From Ophiobolus disseminans (lineage: Eukaryota > Ascomycota > Dothideomycetes > Pleosporales > Phaeosphaeriaceae), in the NCBI GenBank assembly GCA_010093685.1, contig MU006216.1, positions 1,005,065 to 1,069,064 of the forward strand: DNA of 64,000 bases, read 5' to 3'. The notes under the pieces are model-generated. The model saw only the letters and a program-made list of their open reading frames with translations, had not been told where the DNA came from and made no database searches. Below, one piece after another: positions 41,401 to 53,953 of this stretch (position 1 is the first letter of the stretch; every line of letters starts with the position of its first letter). Position numbers and translations under genes: made by a program.

Positions 41401-43407
41401 ATGCCGCAACGGCGGTTGGAACACTATTTCGTTCCCTCTCGCGCCCCCGCCGTCCCTTCCGGCCTTAGCTTCCTCGATCTTCCCCACTCTGTGCGCAAAC
41501 TTATATACATCTATGCTGGGCTAGATGGTCTCTTTGACGATCTCAATTACTCCAACCTCAAAGTCTATCCCAAAGGCGCGTATCCTAGGACAGATTACTG
41601 TCGGAGGCTGGACTCCAGAAGTCGGTATGATCTGAAGAAGCTCGATGTCGCTGGTCCGGACGAAGTCTGGGAGATGAATGACGATTCAGAGGATGTCAAG
41701 ACGTATGGGAAATCGCTGTGGGGTGGTGCGTATGGTGTCGCTCAAAGCATGCTTCTGGTGTCAAGGCAGATACATCAAGAGGTGGAAGCTTTCGTTTACG
41801 CTGGCGCTGTGTTTCGAGTATGTCTTGGCCAACCATTAGAATCGAGGAGGCTGCGACGTATGAGCGACCATGCGCTGTCCAATTTGGGTGCGTTGACGAT
41901 ACGGCTCGATGTTCCCCAGAGCATAGTTGAGAATGATGGGTGGGAAGTTCATACGCCACCTAAACACCTCGACTTTTCCAAAAAATGGGGAAGACAGGTT
42001 TTGAAAACTTGGAGCTCGACGTTGGAACGTCTCGCCGTCTCCATCAAGCCAGGTCGATTGCGGCTGCGTGTTGTTTTTCGCGCAAAAACGATTGACGATG
42101 CGAGAGCTGTGGTCGAGCCTCTATTACGATTGCCACTACTTAAAGACTGCGGCATATGTGTGGATCTAGAAGGTCAGAGCTGTTGGTGGGAGCTTAATCC
42201 AGTCAGTCTAGCTTTCCCGAGTTCTGCATTTATGGCGGTCTCGTGCTGTCAACTAACTGATGCCTCAAAGCAGGGCTACTATAGCAATAGAACGAATTAT
42301 AGGCCTCCACGGCCCAGGAACGAAGACACAGAGATTTCACGACTCGTTCAACAAATTGTCCGCAAGCTCACCTACGTCGAAAATCGACGTAATGAACCGT
42401 TCAGGTATCTAGATCTTCCCCAGGAGCTGCGTTTCGCAATCCTCGAATACACCGATCTTGTTTCTCCAGTCGCAGTACAATGGCGCCCTCGCAATTGGAG
42501 CAGACACGCTCCGATATGCACGTACGACATAGACTCCAACAATCGACTTATGAACGAGAGCAGACCCCCATACTCTTGTCCGTGCGAACCTGGCAAGAAC
42601 ACCGACGACGCCGTTGAGTGGTACGATTGCTGCCAGAGCTGCAGTCCAGAAGATCATTCGGGCATATGCTACTGCTTGTTAGCCCGCGACTACATTTGGT
42701 CCTCGTCTTGCAGCTGCCCTGTACCCCGTCAAGCACTCTTTGCCGTTAGCGGGCAACTCCGTCGCGATGCTCTTGCAGTATACTATTCCGCCAACGAAAT
42801 ACTTATAACATCGTTCGACAGTCCAATAATGCGACTGAACAGAAGTTGGGACTACGACTTCTCTCCTGAAGGCTTGCACTCCTTGCCGAAGATCGAGTTA
42901 AGTCTATATCTCAGCTCCATCGCTCGTGATGCTCTTCAACACATCCGTTCCCTGGAGTGGATTCTACCTAATCTGCAACAGGCCTACCTTTCCCCCGGAA
43001 CACCGGCGTGGTTCGATTACCTCGATACCTTGCTTCTCATGGAGAATGCAATGAACCTCGCAGCACTTACTTTCACAATCAACATCTCCGCAGCCGAATC
43101 GGGCGTCTTCCATTACTGGGCCTACGACTGGTATCCACGAAAGCCTCTGTCCCCCGAAGCTTGCGCGTGGTATCAAACGATCGTGCTTCCCGTCCGACGA
43201 CTCGGCGAGGCCGGGCTGAAGAATTTCTTTGTATACTTGAGGTGGCATCTCGTAGAACATCAAGACAGAGAACACCATGAGCAGGAGTTGGAAAGGGCGA
43301 TTATGGGTGAGGATTACGACAGTGCGAAGAGAGGAAAGGGGTTGGCGAGAGGACACCAAGATTGCTTGGATCGGCGGGACAAGGAAGAACGAGCATCTCA
43401 GCAATGA
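41401..43407 (+). CDS. Double 2EXR/F-box-like protein
   Basis: The open frame encodes 668 residues from the ATG at 41401. Two 2EXR-type F-box-like modules are present: SGLSFLDLPHSVRKLIYIYA near residue 24, and EPFRYLDLPQELRFAILEYT near 335. Each has a downstream LLVSRQIHQEVEAFVYAGAVF-type or VSGQLRRDALAVYYSANEIL-type segment. The protein thus looks like two copies of the same unit joined head to tail. A Cys-rich stretch (CPCEPGKNTDDAVEWYDCCQ and beyond) lies in the second half. A likely 69-nt intron (42202-42270) sits between the units; splicing would give 645 residues. The function is unknown; ubiquitin ligase adaptor is the family guess. Confidence 0.7.
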   Translation: MPQRRLEHYFVPSRAPAVPSGLSFLDLPHSVRKLIYIYAGLDGLFDDLNYSNLKVYPKGAYPRTDYCRRLDSRSRYDLKKLDVAGPDEVWEMNDDSEDVKTYGKSLWGGAYGVAQSMLLVSRQIHQEVEAFVYAGAVFRVCLGQPLESRRLRRMSDHALSNLGALTIRLDVPQSIVENDGWEVHTPPKHLDFSKKWGRQVLKTWSSTLERLAVSIKPGRLRLRVVFRAKTIDDARAVVEPLLRLPLLKDCGICVDLEGQSCWWELNPVSLAFPSSAFMAVSCCQLTDASKQGYYSNRTNYRPPRPRNEDTEISRLVQQIVRKLTYVENRRNEPFRYLDLPQELRFAILEYTDLVSPVAVQWRPRNWSRHAPICTYDIDSNNRLMNESRPPYSCPCEPGKNTDDAVEWYDCCQSCSPEDHSGICYCLLARDYIWSSSCSCPVPRQALFAVSGQLRRDALAVYYSANEILITSFDSPIMRLNRSWDYDFSPEGLHSLPKIELSLYLSSIARDALQHIRSLEWILPNLQQAYLSPGTPAWFDYLDTLLLMENAMNLAALTFTINISAAESGVFHYWAYDWYPRKPLSPEACAWYQTIVLPVRRLGEAGLKNFFVYLRWHLVEHQDREHHEQELERAIMGEDYDSAKRGKGLARGHQDCLDRRDKEERASQQ

Positions 43408-44521
43408 GCATGGTTGGTGATCCTGAGATACGAGTCAAAAAAACAAGGCATTGGGCTAGAATGAAGCCTACCTGGTGAAACAGAAGCCCAAGCGCGAGAA
43501 AAAGTAACAGCAGACTATCACAGCACTTGGCCTCGGGATAGTTGCTAACATAGCAGGTTTCTCTTTCGCGGGAAGTCTGATTTTGGCCCCATGGCTTGTG
43601 CTGGCGGCCAGGATGTCAATCTCGCCAGGTCTACTACGCCACACGAGTTTCATCTAGTTGTTGGATGCTAGAGTGTTAGCACCTATCACGAGAACTGTAG
43701 TCCGCAACCAGGGGTCATGCTGGGAATTCTTATGGTGGCTTAAGGTCGTTAACCCCAGAAGCTGGCAAGCGTTCTAGATACTCGGGAGAAGAGACTACAT
43801 GGGTACCGCCGTATTGGTAAAAGCATTACCTGCTTTTTTGTTTGACAGATAACAGGTCATACAGCGCAACTGTAATCAGATCACTGCTCATACCCTTCTC
43901 CTTGAACATTCAGCGTGCATCATGGTAAGCATCCAATCCGCAACGTGCCGCATCGATGGCTTTTGCTCCATGCGCGCACCAGAAAACAGTGCACCGCACC
44001 TTCTTGAAAATCCGCTCCGCTGATATCTCTGACGCCAGGTTTCAGTGATCGGACTCTAAGTTTCTCAAGGCGTATTTCGACTCCGTACGTAAATTTCAAA
44101 GCGTCGGCTCGATAACTGAGTGGCTTGTTGCATGAAACACACGCGTGGGAAATTCACATTACCTGAGTACGTAGGTAGTAGCGAGGTTAGCACTAGTATA
44201 GCCCAGGTACTTAGTGCAGATTCAGCTGTTAACCACCTGTCCAAGTCTGGTATTGGCAAGAACCAGAGTAAGTGTTCAACACGTGGGGTGACACTCCTTC
44301 CCGTGTCTTGGCGTTTCATACCAGGTCTCTCCCTGTGGTTGCTCCTGTATGGAGGATTGTTCTGGAATATTTCCACCCCTCCGTAATTCATGCCCGCATA
44401 CAGCTTAGGAAGGAGCTATAGGATCAGAGAATTATGTCAAGGAACATGAGAAACATAAGAACCAGGCTCTTGGAACCTATCTCGAGCCATCACGGAGCCA
44501 TATATTGAGCTCATTCCAGCT
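43408..44521. other. Intergenic region
   Basis: 1.1 kb without a supportable gene. Short GTAGGTAG and CAGGTAC-type strings cluster near 44170-44215. No repeat array, RNA gene or transposon is seen. Confidence 0.45.
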
Positions 44522-46428
44522 ATGCGCTTACTCATGGAGGCGTACACGCAATATCTTCTTAACACTGCGTCTTGTGGCAAGGTGCAACTGCCAGACATCC
44601 CGTTGGAAGAAAGAAAGCAGCCGCTTCCCAAAGTTACCTCGGTCGATGGAGTAGAGCTGAAGTCAATAACGTCTGTGCGACTTCCACACCAGATATCTTG
44701 GTTTGAAAGACTTCAGGAAATCTGGATCCTGGAGTTGCTAGGACTCTTGTGTTCGGCGGCAGGACTGATCGCCATTGCAGTCATCCTTCTCAAACTATGA
44801 CGGTAAACAGCGACCAACATGGAATTTCTCACTCAACGCGGTAGTCTCGATCCTGAGCGCTGTCACCACTACTGGAGCGCTGTACAGTGTCACACATGGA
44901 GTGAGCCAATTGAACAGGGTTTGGCTATCTGAAGAAGAACGCAAGCTCGCGGACATCCAAATATTCGATTGCGGAAGCAGAAGTGCTGTCGGTGCAATGG
45001 CGCTTCTCATTCGTCTCCGAGCTCTGTATGCTCTTTGCTTTCCACCATTACGAACCTTCTCGAAAATAGCACTTCTAGGCATTTCGCGGCTTTAGGCGCG
45101 CTTGCCATCATTCTTTGTATTGGTATTGACCCGTTTATTCAGGACGTAATACAGTTCAGGGACGGGGTCATATTAGACCAAACACAAGCATCTTATGCTG
45201 CAAGAATATCTATTTACCGATCTATCGAATTACCCGTTATATCTGCAGGTACGCAATAGCACCAATTTGAAAAGCAATTGTTTGACAACTCGCTAACGTC
45301 GCTAGAAGCTATCGGAATGAATCTTGCTCTGAAAAGCTGCCTGTACAACGCAATTCATAGCAACAAGCGAAAGAACAAAATACAGCCACAATATCTCTGT
45401 CCCACTGGCAACTGTACCTGGGACCGCTTTGCTACATTTGCATTCTGTCCAAGGTGCGTGGATGTCAGCAAGCATCTAAAGTATACATGCAAAGATCAGA
45501 TAGCTGGCAGGCAGTACTGCAACGTCTCTTTTCCGGGTGGTTCGCCGTCCATAGCTTTCGACGCAGCCAAGGATTCTTACTTCTCTGGCATGGTAGACTC
45601 GTACTTCAGAGTCCAAAAGGCAGAATCCAGTGTTGCTTTAAACACTACCGGTTGCATGCGCGACCTCTACTTGTCTCCAGACAGTCCCCAAATATGGCAC
45701 ACAATCCGAGCGGACATAGACTTGGATGTTCTCGGTAACTTGGATGGCAACAGAAAAATGCACAACGACACACCTATAATTGGGAATGAATGTGCGATGT
45801 ACCCATGCGTCCTCAGCGTTGACGCTTCAGTCAAAACCGGTGAGTACCAGGAGGACATTATCGATACATATTACTTCCCCAACGAAGCTGGCAACAGGAT
45901 GTTCAAGACGGTAGTAACACCACCGTGGGGCAAAGAGAAAGGAGTAAAATCAGGCGATACGTTTGGCATGACGGTCGAGGCCTATCAATCCGCTGCAGCC
46001 ACTCTTAAGGACGTTCTCATAGGCGAAGCTCAGGAAGCCGACGCGGGATCTGGAATGTCTTTTACTGATGACGAGATCCAAGCGGTCTTTTCAGCCAAAT
46101 ACACAAACAAGACCTGTAACACACCACGAGACAACTTCGCGTGTGCCTTCTAGGTAATCGGGTATGAGATGTAAGTCTTCTCACGTTAAACACTACTTCA
46201 CAATATCGTTTTAAATATACGTTTAGGGCAAATGTGATACGCGATGTGTCCATCCCGGCAAACGGATCAACAATGCCTGATGTCGCAATTGGAAAAGCAT
46301 ATAGAAGTGCTACTTTCTTGAGGGTGGAGTGGATGTGGCTCTCGTTACCGGTGACCGTATGGGTTCTTAGCCTCATCGTTTGGTTGGGGACAATCTGGAA
46401 AAGTGGGAAAGTTGGTGCGCCATTATAG
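44522..46428 (+). pseudogene. DUF3176 membrane protein pseudogene
   Basis: DUF3176 proteins are fungal multi-pass membrane proteins of unknown function. The expected order is visible: a first helix (WILELLGLLCSAAGLIAIAV), LNAVVSILSAVTTTGALYSV, an LGALAIILCIGIDPFIQDV segment, a Cys-rich ectodomain with CPTGNCTW, and a last helix near VEWMWLSLPVTVWVLS. Introns at 45026-45069, 45249-45305 and 46171-46226 splice cleanly. Two lesions remain: a one-base frame change at about 44797, just after the first helix with no plausible intron, and an in-frame TAG at 46151-46153. Either could be an assembly error, but together they argue for a decayed gene. The encoded C-terminal helix is still intact. Confidence 0.7.
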
Positions 46429-46609
46429 AGGGACAATGTGCTGCCGCTGGTTTTTGTATCGCCGTAATTCAGCTTTACAGCCACACAGGACCAGTATGGT
46501 ACTTCAAGTACAGGTTGCACGATGAAAGCTGCGGAGACAAAAGGAAGGTTGGTTATTTCTGGTGGTGATGTCAAACTTGTAGAGAGATAGCTTAATAGGA
46601 GCAACAGCC

Positions 46610-49600
46610 TCAATACGCTCCATTCCTCTCTGCATACACCTGTCCCTCAACAGTCTTCACCTCGCTCAGTCCACTCCACACCAGCCCATCAACTGTCAAT
46701 TCCAGGCCCTGCACCTTTGTCGCACCGCCATCAAGACCCCAGAGCGAGATGCCGAGGTAGTTCGTACCATGGTAGTTCAAAATGCCTTCTGTAACAGGGA
46801 ACACCGTCTGTGGTCCCACGTTACTAACGAACTTCCCGTATTGCCATCCGTTGACGTAGAGCTGCACGCGATATGCTGGGACGCTGGATCCAGCGGTGCT
46901 GTTGGTGGAAGTGCTGTTGCTGAACGTGAAGGAGAGGGGAATGTCGTAGCCTGAGGGCAGGTTGAGATCGAATTGCGTTGCGAAGAAGCCAATGCCGGGA
47001 GCTGAGATACCATCTGCTACAGGTCCTTTACTTGCTTTCCATCCCGTGTTTGCGGACAGTGCGCCGGGAAGGTGGAGGCCTTGTCGCTCGACGAACAATC
47101 CGCCTTCGTTAAGTGGGCCACGAGAAATGTCGAGGTAATTCTCACCACCGAGGTTGCCGGTTAGTTTCCAAGACACGTCAGATTGAGCGTGGCCTGAAAG
47201 CTTGTAGTCGAGGATACCGCGCGGGTTCTTCATAGTCTCAGTTCCGATGGTCCAGTTCTCATCCAAGCCTTGATTGTCGACTGCAATTGTAATGGTGTAC
47301 TTTTTACCCGCCGTGAGATTGGGCAGGGAGAATGTCGAGTTCCCACTCATGGCAGCATCGTAGCCGCGCCAGCTACCGAGGAAGTGGTCGCCGATCCAAG
47401 CTGAGGAGCCAAACGCGGAGCCACCTTGGGTAGAGAGATAAAAAGAGGTCTCATTGCCGGTGGCTGTGAAAACGCCACGGTAGAGAAGGGTTCCAGTATG
47501 GAAGCCGTAGTCAGATGAGTATAGCGACACGGGCGTTGTCAGGGGCCGAAGGGAGTTGTACGTTGTCTTCAGATCCGCCGCTTTCCAAGCGCTGTCGTCG
47601 TAGCTACTCTGAACCTCGGGAAGCGAGTCGATGTACTTCCATTCTAGATCCTGGAGCTGTGGGACTACAAATCTCGGTCTCGGGTAGTCAACTGTCGCAC
47701 TTACGACACCTTCTTTCGATGTTGTGAAGTCAACATCTTGACCGTTGAAGGTCAACTTCGTCAAGGAAGAGGGCGCACCGCCGAGAATCTCGACTGGCGT
47801 TGTGGAGTTAAGGTCTCCATTTAGAGCTAGAGTCGTGCCATCGACCTTCGCGGTACGGACCAGATATCCTGCCTTGAGGATCACTGGATTGGCGGATGAG
47901 TGCGGTGCAGTATCGATCGACCAGTAGTCGTAAGCTTCGTAGCGATCTGGAGTAAAAATGTTAGTGTTCCAATCTTGCCATCTTTCTACTACGAACATGA
48001 CTTACCAAGCATGTAGACGTAAATGAAATTGCTTCCCACGCCAACCTTAGCAACCTTTCGCGTTCCGTCGGCCTTGAAGTTCAACAATGTGTAACCGCGC
48101 GTAGCAGTACTTTGGACATTGCCTTCGAGTACTTCGAGTCCGGTCACTGCGAGTACGAGCTCATGAGTCTCTCCAGGCCCGCCGTACACTACCAACACAG
48201 TTCTGTCCGCATACTTGTGCCATGTGAAGACCTCAGCAGTCGAGTAAACCAGCGTGGCACCACCGAGATCGTAGTCGCTGACGTGAATTTTCGAATCCCG
48301 GCCGTTCAGAGTAAGAGAAGTCCCGTTCATTTGAGGAACAGTGATGTTTCCAAAAGCTGATGTCGGAATTTTGAGTTTGTAGCTCGTCGATTCAAGGGAG
48401 TTGTATTTCGCTTGGCGCAGGAAGTAGAAGCCAGTATTTCCACCAAAAGCAGGCGTGACAGTCAAGGCGGTGGTTGTTGTCCAGGTGCTGGTTGAAGCAT
48501 TGCCGCGGGCTGCGGTCAGATATGCCGGGCTTACTTTGAAAAAGTTTGCTTGCACTTTCTGCTCGGAGTACTTCTCGCGGTCTACACGACGGTCCTCTCG
48601 GATTGGCGCCGCATAGTCATATGACGTGTAGCCGCCCGGATGTCCAAGGTTGCCCCAGTTGGTTCCTCCAAAAGTCATGTAAAAGTTCAATATTGTGGCG
48701 CCAAAGCTGTAGAGGTTCTTATAAAACACCCTCTCGAAACCTGCTCCAACAAGCGTGTAACACTTATCGAATCCTGGTCCGCCCCATGGGTCGAAGCTAC
48801 CAGCTTGGAATTCGAGGATGCCATAGGGCGTTGTGGGACTCTGCTTCATATGCAGATCTCTCCAGTTCGTAGGCAGCTTGCCGTCCGGCCATGTGTTCGG
48901 GTTTGCACAGTCAAACCCAAGTGGGTATCTGAGCAAAGTCAGCAAATGTCCGCCGTGCAGTTTTGGATCGCTCTCTTACCCGTCGTGTGTATAGATGTCA
49001 ACAGCAGCAGGTTGACCAGGTGCGTTGTAGCCCTTGGGCGATGCATCGTTACTGATGAGAGGTACGACAATACCAGCAGCCCGTATCTGATCGATTACGT
49101 ACTGCATGTAGACAGGATCCGGGAATGGCTTGATCGCTGGAGTTGCTTGGGTGTACTCGTTTTCGGGCTGCACTAGAATGACTGGACCGCCATTTGTAAT
49201 CTGCGCCTTTGAAATGTTTGCTCCAATGTTCTTCATGTAGCTGTTACAGGTCAGCAGTGTCCTCATACGGTAGTTCAATTTCGTACTTGTCGGTGGCTTT
49301 CAGGAAATCGGTAGCACTTGTTCGCAACGTGCCGTTGATTCTCTGGATCCACCCCGGGAACCCGCCGCCAGATGCTTCCGCGTTAATGTACGGACCAGGC
49401 CGAGCGATGAGGTATATGCCGGCCTCGGACGCTGCGTCGTAGAATGGTTGTAGGTCGAAGACGCCCTCTGCGCGGTATACCCCGGGCGTGCCTTCGAGCA
49501 GCGCCCAATCGACGTAGAACGAAACTGCGTTATAGCCGAGAGACTTGATCTTCTGGAAGATGTCTATGTAGAGGGTGGGGACCGGTAACCTGTTCTTTTG

Positions 49601-49901
49601 TTAGGGCTTGGCGTCAAAGATGAGACATCGAGCAACGTACCGGAAGGGATGTACTTCTCCACTGTACAAAAAGATGCGCTCGCCATTGACGAAGACGGAA
49701 TGCTCGTCCCACGTAACCTACACATCAATTGCGTCAGTAGTGCTATTCCAATGGACGTCTCATACTCACAATATCCTGCAGCGCCTCCCGCTTGTATGGC
49801 ATAATCCATTCTTTCGGAGAATACCCGACCGCCCTCGCAGCACTCTCAACCGCAAAACACGACAGCGCAAGCGCGCCACCAAGTCTCAGGAAACTCTTCA
49901 T
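46610..49901 (-). CDS. lacA: Secreted beta-galactosidase, GH35, six exons
   Basis: Exons, in gene order: 49901-49770, 49717-49641, 49589-49287, 49240-48980, 48928-48006 and 47946-46610. All introns are GT-AG and the frame is kept, giving 1010 residues, the normal length for fungal LacA. MKSFLRLGGALALSCFAVES is a signal peptide. The TIM barrel carries the acid/base Glu at about 199 (VILVQPENEYTQ) and the nucleophile Glu at about 297 (PYGILEFQAGSFDPWGG), matching known fungal positions. GGTNWGNLGHPGGYTSYDYA is the family signature. C-terminal jelly-roll domains follow (GGPGETHELVLAVTG, NGWQYGKFVSNVGPQ). The enzyme removes terminal beta-galactose from plant galactans and similar glycans outside the cell. 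Confidence 0.93.
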
Positions 49902-51032
49902 TTTGTCGTACTAGTTTCGAAACCAGGGCGGGACGGATAGTTCCCAACAACAGGCGGGCCCGCAAGGCCTAAAATACCCCAGCAACATTCGTACGACAAT
50001 TTCTCTACCATCTGATCATTCTCGGAATACGAGCTCTTGCGCCGTGCACTCACACCTTCCCTCCCTGTCGTTCGCTTCCATCTCTTCCGACGTCCGCGCA
50101 TTCCCCCATAGTGCGCACGCAAGCTACCCCTCGCTGCAGTAGTACGCGAGCTAGATACAAGCGCTGCAGGTACTTTGCCAAATCCACCAATATCGTGCGC
50201 AGGAAGTGCTTCGGAGGATGACGCGGGGCGGGGACGCCTCAGCCGTTGGGGAGCTGTGCGGGCGATCAGGCGGGGAGGAGCTTGTTTCTGGTGGTTGTGG
50301 AGCTTGTCGGATGCTTGGGTAAATTAATACCGTCCATTTGAGGGAAGACATCCGCCAGGGCCGCGATGCGAAGAGGGTAGTGACCAAGGTAATTCTGACG
50401 ATGATGGTGCTTTGAAGAGGTCCTGAGCAGGGTGCTGTGCGTTGTTGACGTAATGTCAAAAACCGGCGACACGAGATCTGGCAGCATATCTTGGTCGGCC
50501 ATAATGCAGCGAAAAGGCTTTTGAATCATCCTCAAATGTGTGAATATTTTCATCACAGGAATGATGTGCTCTATTTGCGTGTTGTCTGCTAATACTGCAG
50601 TGTATCTCAGCTGTACTCGCAGGTCCATAAGCGCGATAGCCATCGTGGGTTATGCCCAGGTGTAGTGATAGGGACAAGTCGACGTCTGTGGGATATTCGA
50701 TGCTTCATATTCCACTCCATGCAATATCAGTACGAAGATGACGCTCATGATAGAAACCATTGTCATATACTCAAGCTACCAACATAATATGACGACTAGC
50801 AAAAGTAGCGGCCGTAGAAATGAAAGAAAAAGACCACTCAGTCCTCTGAAGTCGTTATACCTCCGTCCATGACAACACCATGTATGCCGGACCTTGGCAA
50901 CAAACCTTGCCAGTAACCCGAAAAATCCCCCACTTTTCAACGCCTAAAGTTAAGCACTACAGCCACCTCAAAGTCTTTGCATAGTAGAGCTTCCAGAACT
51001 CCAATGTGTTACATGACAACAGACTCTGACCT
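49902..51032. other. Intergenic region upstream of GH35
   Basis: 1.13 kb between the regulator's 3' end and the GH35 start. A minus-strand frame at 50266-50643 looks partly protein-like but has no domain, so I do not call it. It probably contains the GH35 promoter. Confidence 0.45.
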
Positions 51033-53953
51033 TCACCGTGGGTCTTCGCGTGAATTGGAGGGGGCGGTATGTGCTGGTCCCATGCCTGATTTGGTATTCA
51101 CGTTCGGATAGGTAAGCTCTGTCCCATCCCAAGAGTTGAGCTGTGCATGTGAGGACGGAATTTGGTTTGTCCAATCGAAGGGATTAAAGTCGGTGAATGT
51201 ATCGCTTAAGTCGCCAATGGGATTTTCCCCACGTTGCATGCTCGTAAGATCGCATGGGCCCATGCTTGAATTCCCAGTTGCTTCCATGACGCTTATCCGT
51301 GTCAAATCGGTCCCGACCGGCTGACAATACGGAGCATACCCCGTGGTATCATAATGAGTTTGTTGCGGTGAGTATGGATTGTGACTTGCTTGCGGTAACA
51401 GGCCATATGGCTGTGAACCTGGGTAGTACGCAGAGGACATCGAAGCGTTGGGTAGCGATGGGAACGATTGGTTTCCCTCTGCAAGGTACCGCGAGGAAGG
51501 AAGAGGAAGAGGAAGAGTGGTATCAGAAACTGCGCCAGGATGTGAGCGCGCGATGTATGTGGCATAATTCTGAGGCGCTGGCGTAAGTGTTCCCACAGGT
51601 GATTCCATCTCAGTCGATGCGCGGGGGTTCACCGCGGTAAACCCGGGAGTATTGGTGGGCGTACTTTCACTTTTGTACACAACCGGACTAGACGCTTCGC
51701 TTCGCTCGTCGGCGTCGGGGTATTGTTCAAGTTTCAACTCTTCCTGATTGTATGATTTGGTCTCCCATTTGCTGTCAACAATACTGCCGATATTGCCGAT
51801 ATTCTTTTGGTCGCGTTCGAAAAAGCCCTTGTAGTCCGTCAACCCTGCCTCGTCGTCGCTCATTGCGCTTCCAGGCGAGCCTCTAGCTCTTTTCCATTCG
51901 GCTCGCCTCACCTTCATGTATATGTTTAAGCGAAGGAGAAATTCGAGCCACTGAGCCGCCATTTTCAGGCGACTAGCTATGTCTCGGATGTGGTCAATAG
52001 TGATCTCCCAAACGCCGGGCTTGGCTGGGGATTTTAAAGCACCATTGGGGTCCATGGGTTGGAAGTAATGGCAGTAGCAGGCTACATAGATTTAGTGACG
52101 GATAAAAAGGTGAACATTTAGTGACTCACCACACCATGCAACAATGTAGCTGGCAAAGCCTGCGATTGGAGTTTCTACATGCGCATCTGCCGACTGACAA
52201 GCCTGGAGTAGGTTGTGGAAGTCTTTGGCAGCACCAAAGCAATCAGCTGCCTGCGATCTCCAGTAGTTCGGGTCTTCTGGTGGCAATGGATCGGTGATTT
52301 TGGGCTCGTCCAAGGGACCTTGAGGTTTTTTAAGGTTCCAGGGTGTAAAGGGCATGTACTCCCTGTACAGGGATATCGTGCCCAGACTGCACACAGCGTG
52401 GATGAGGACATACGTCCTCACCGTTCCGTCAGATATATGTGCATCTGTATTTCGGGGTCGTAGTATTAGCTGCTTTGGGAGTGCGGCTATGAAACTCTGA
52501 TGAGCAGCCGCAAGCTTGCTGAATTCTGATTTGGTGTTCCACGGAGCTTCTGTTTCGGTTCTGTCTTGCGTTAGCCAACAAATTGCGCAACAGCAGTCCA
52601 TCCAGCTTACCGTCGTCCTCCTTCGTTGGCCCATTCCATGATCTTACCGAAGTTTGTCACCGCCTGTATGTACAAACACAATTCTGATTCGTCCCTGTCG
52701 ACTTCCCACTCCACTCCACCGGGCGATTTCACCTTGTCTTCTGCTGTTCGCCTCCGGTGAGCGTACTTTTCATCATCTTCATCAAGGAATCGAGTCCTCA
52801 CTGTTCGTCCGTCACGAAAGGCTGTATCGCTACACGGTAGTTGAATGCGAAACTTGGCTGGGTTTAGCATCTGTGGACGTAGGTCTCCACAGCTCACGAA
52901 ACGATCCATGATGTAACAGCTCCAGAATGTGCGACGCCCTACTTCACGATCAATGAAGTCCTTTTGTTGCGCAAACTCATCAGCTTCCCCGCCAATATAC
53001 TTTTTGAGTTGGTCGTGTTGGCACCCAAGAAGTTGTACGTATCTGATGGCAATACCAACAGTCGTCCAAGCTTGGTTGCCTTCCAATTCAGTCCACTCGT
53101 GGTTGCCCAGAAAGAGAAGTGCTTGTGCTTTCTCTATAGAAGCATTACCGGGCAAGGTCCCTAGACGCTTACGTGTTAATTCTGCAAAGAGCTGGGCGGT
53201 TGCGATGGGCTTGTGACCCACGCGAGCAACGACACCAGGGTGGTACCGAGCAGTCTGGGTAAGGAATGCGAGGAGTAAACTTGGGTCATGTGGAGGTCGG
53301 GGTTTCGAGGCAAGAGCATTCCCCGAGTCAACGGAAGGAGGTTGGTGGAGAGGCCGCAGAAACCTTCGCTTGTGAAGGAACGGGAAGTCTGACGCAAAAT
53401 GCCGTTCGTAAATCTCGAACTGTTCATCATCAGCATAATGATGTAGCGAGACAGATAGAGCACACTCACCAATTCCTTCCAGACTTTTGGGGTCAGCCAA
53501 GGAGCGTCCAGAATATCATCATTCCTTGTATCATAGAAATGTGTGGCACCAGAATTTGGTGCTATGGGTCTTCTGCGCTTCCTGGGCGCGCCCTGTAGGT
53601 ATATTAGTCAACTAGCAGCGTGTTGACCCGATGCAGGACTTATTGAGGCAAAGGAACCTCTTGGTTTCAATCGAACACAAATTGAAAAGGAACAGGCAAG
53701 TCTTTGTGGATGCTAAGACTATCCACTTTAAACGTAGGAGAGAACACTACATGACGACTGCACTCACCTCGACATCTCCAGTGGTGCTTTCACGCCGCGG
53801 GTAGTTACCACTGACAGCGCTTGGCACGGGCGCTTCTTGATATTCGCATAATTTGTTGTTGGCTACACAGGTTTCGCAAGCCGAGCCAGTGCCTTTGTTG
53901 TTGCACTTTGTTTTACTCCGACGACATTTGATGCAAGCAATGGCCGCACGCAT
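51033..53953 (-). CDS. Zn2Cys6 transcription factor, N-terminus uncertain
   Basis: Proposed exons, in gene order: 53953-53768, 53592-53470, 53419-52611, 52560-52130 and 52081-51033. All are GT-AG and in frame, giving 865 residues. The zinc cluster lies right after the chosen ATG, with spacing C-x2-C-x6-C-x8-C-x2-C-x6-C (ACIKCRRSKTKC onward). A Lys/Arg-rich linker (GAPRKRRRP) may be the nuclear signal. The middle region matches the fungal-specific TF domain: FEIYERHFASDFPFLHKRRF, AQALLFLGNHEWTELEGNQA and VGRRTFWSCYIMDRFVSCG. The same frame stays open upstream for about 290 bases (Pro/Gln/Ser-rich) without an ATG, so an upstream exon probably exists. It precedes GH35 on the same strand, but a regulatory link is only suggested by position. 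Confidence 0.8.

Noticed and set aside
50266..50643. 125-codon minus-strand ORF between GH35 and the regulator
   Set aside because: No recognisable domain or splice partner.
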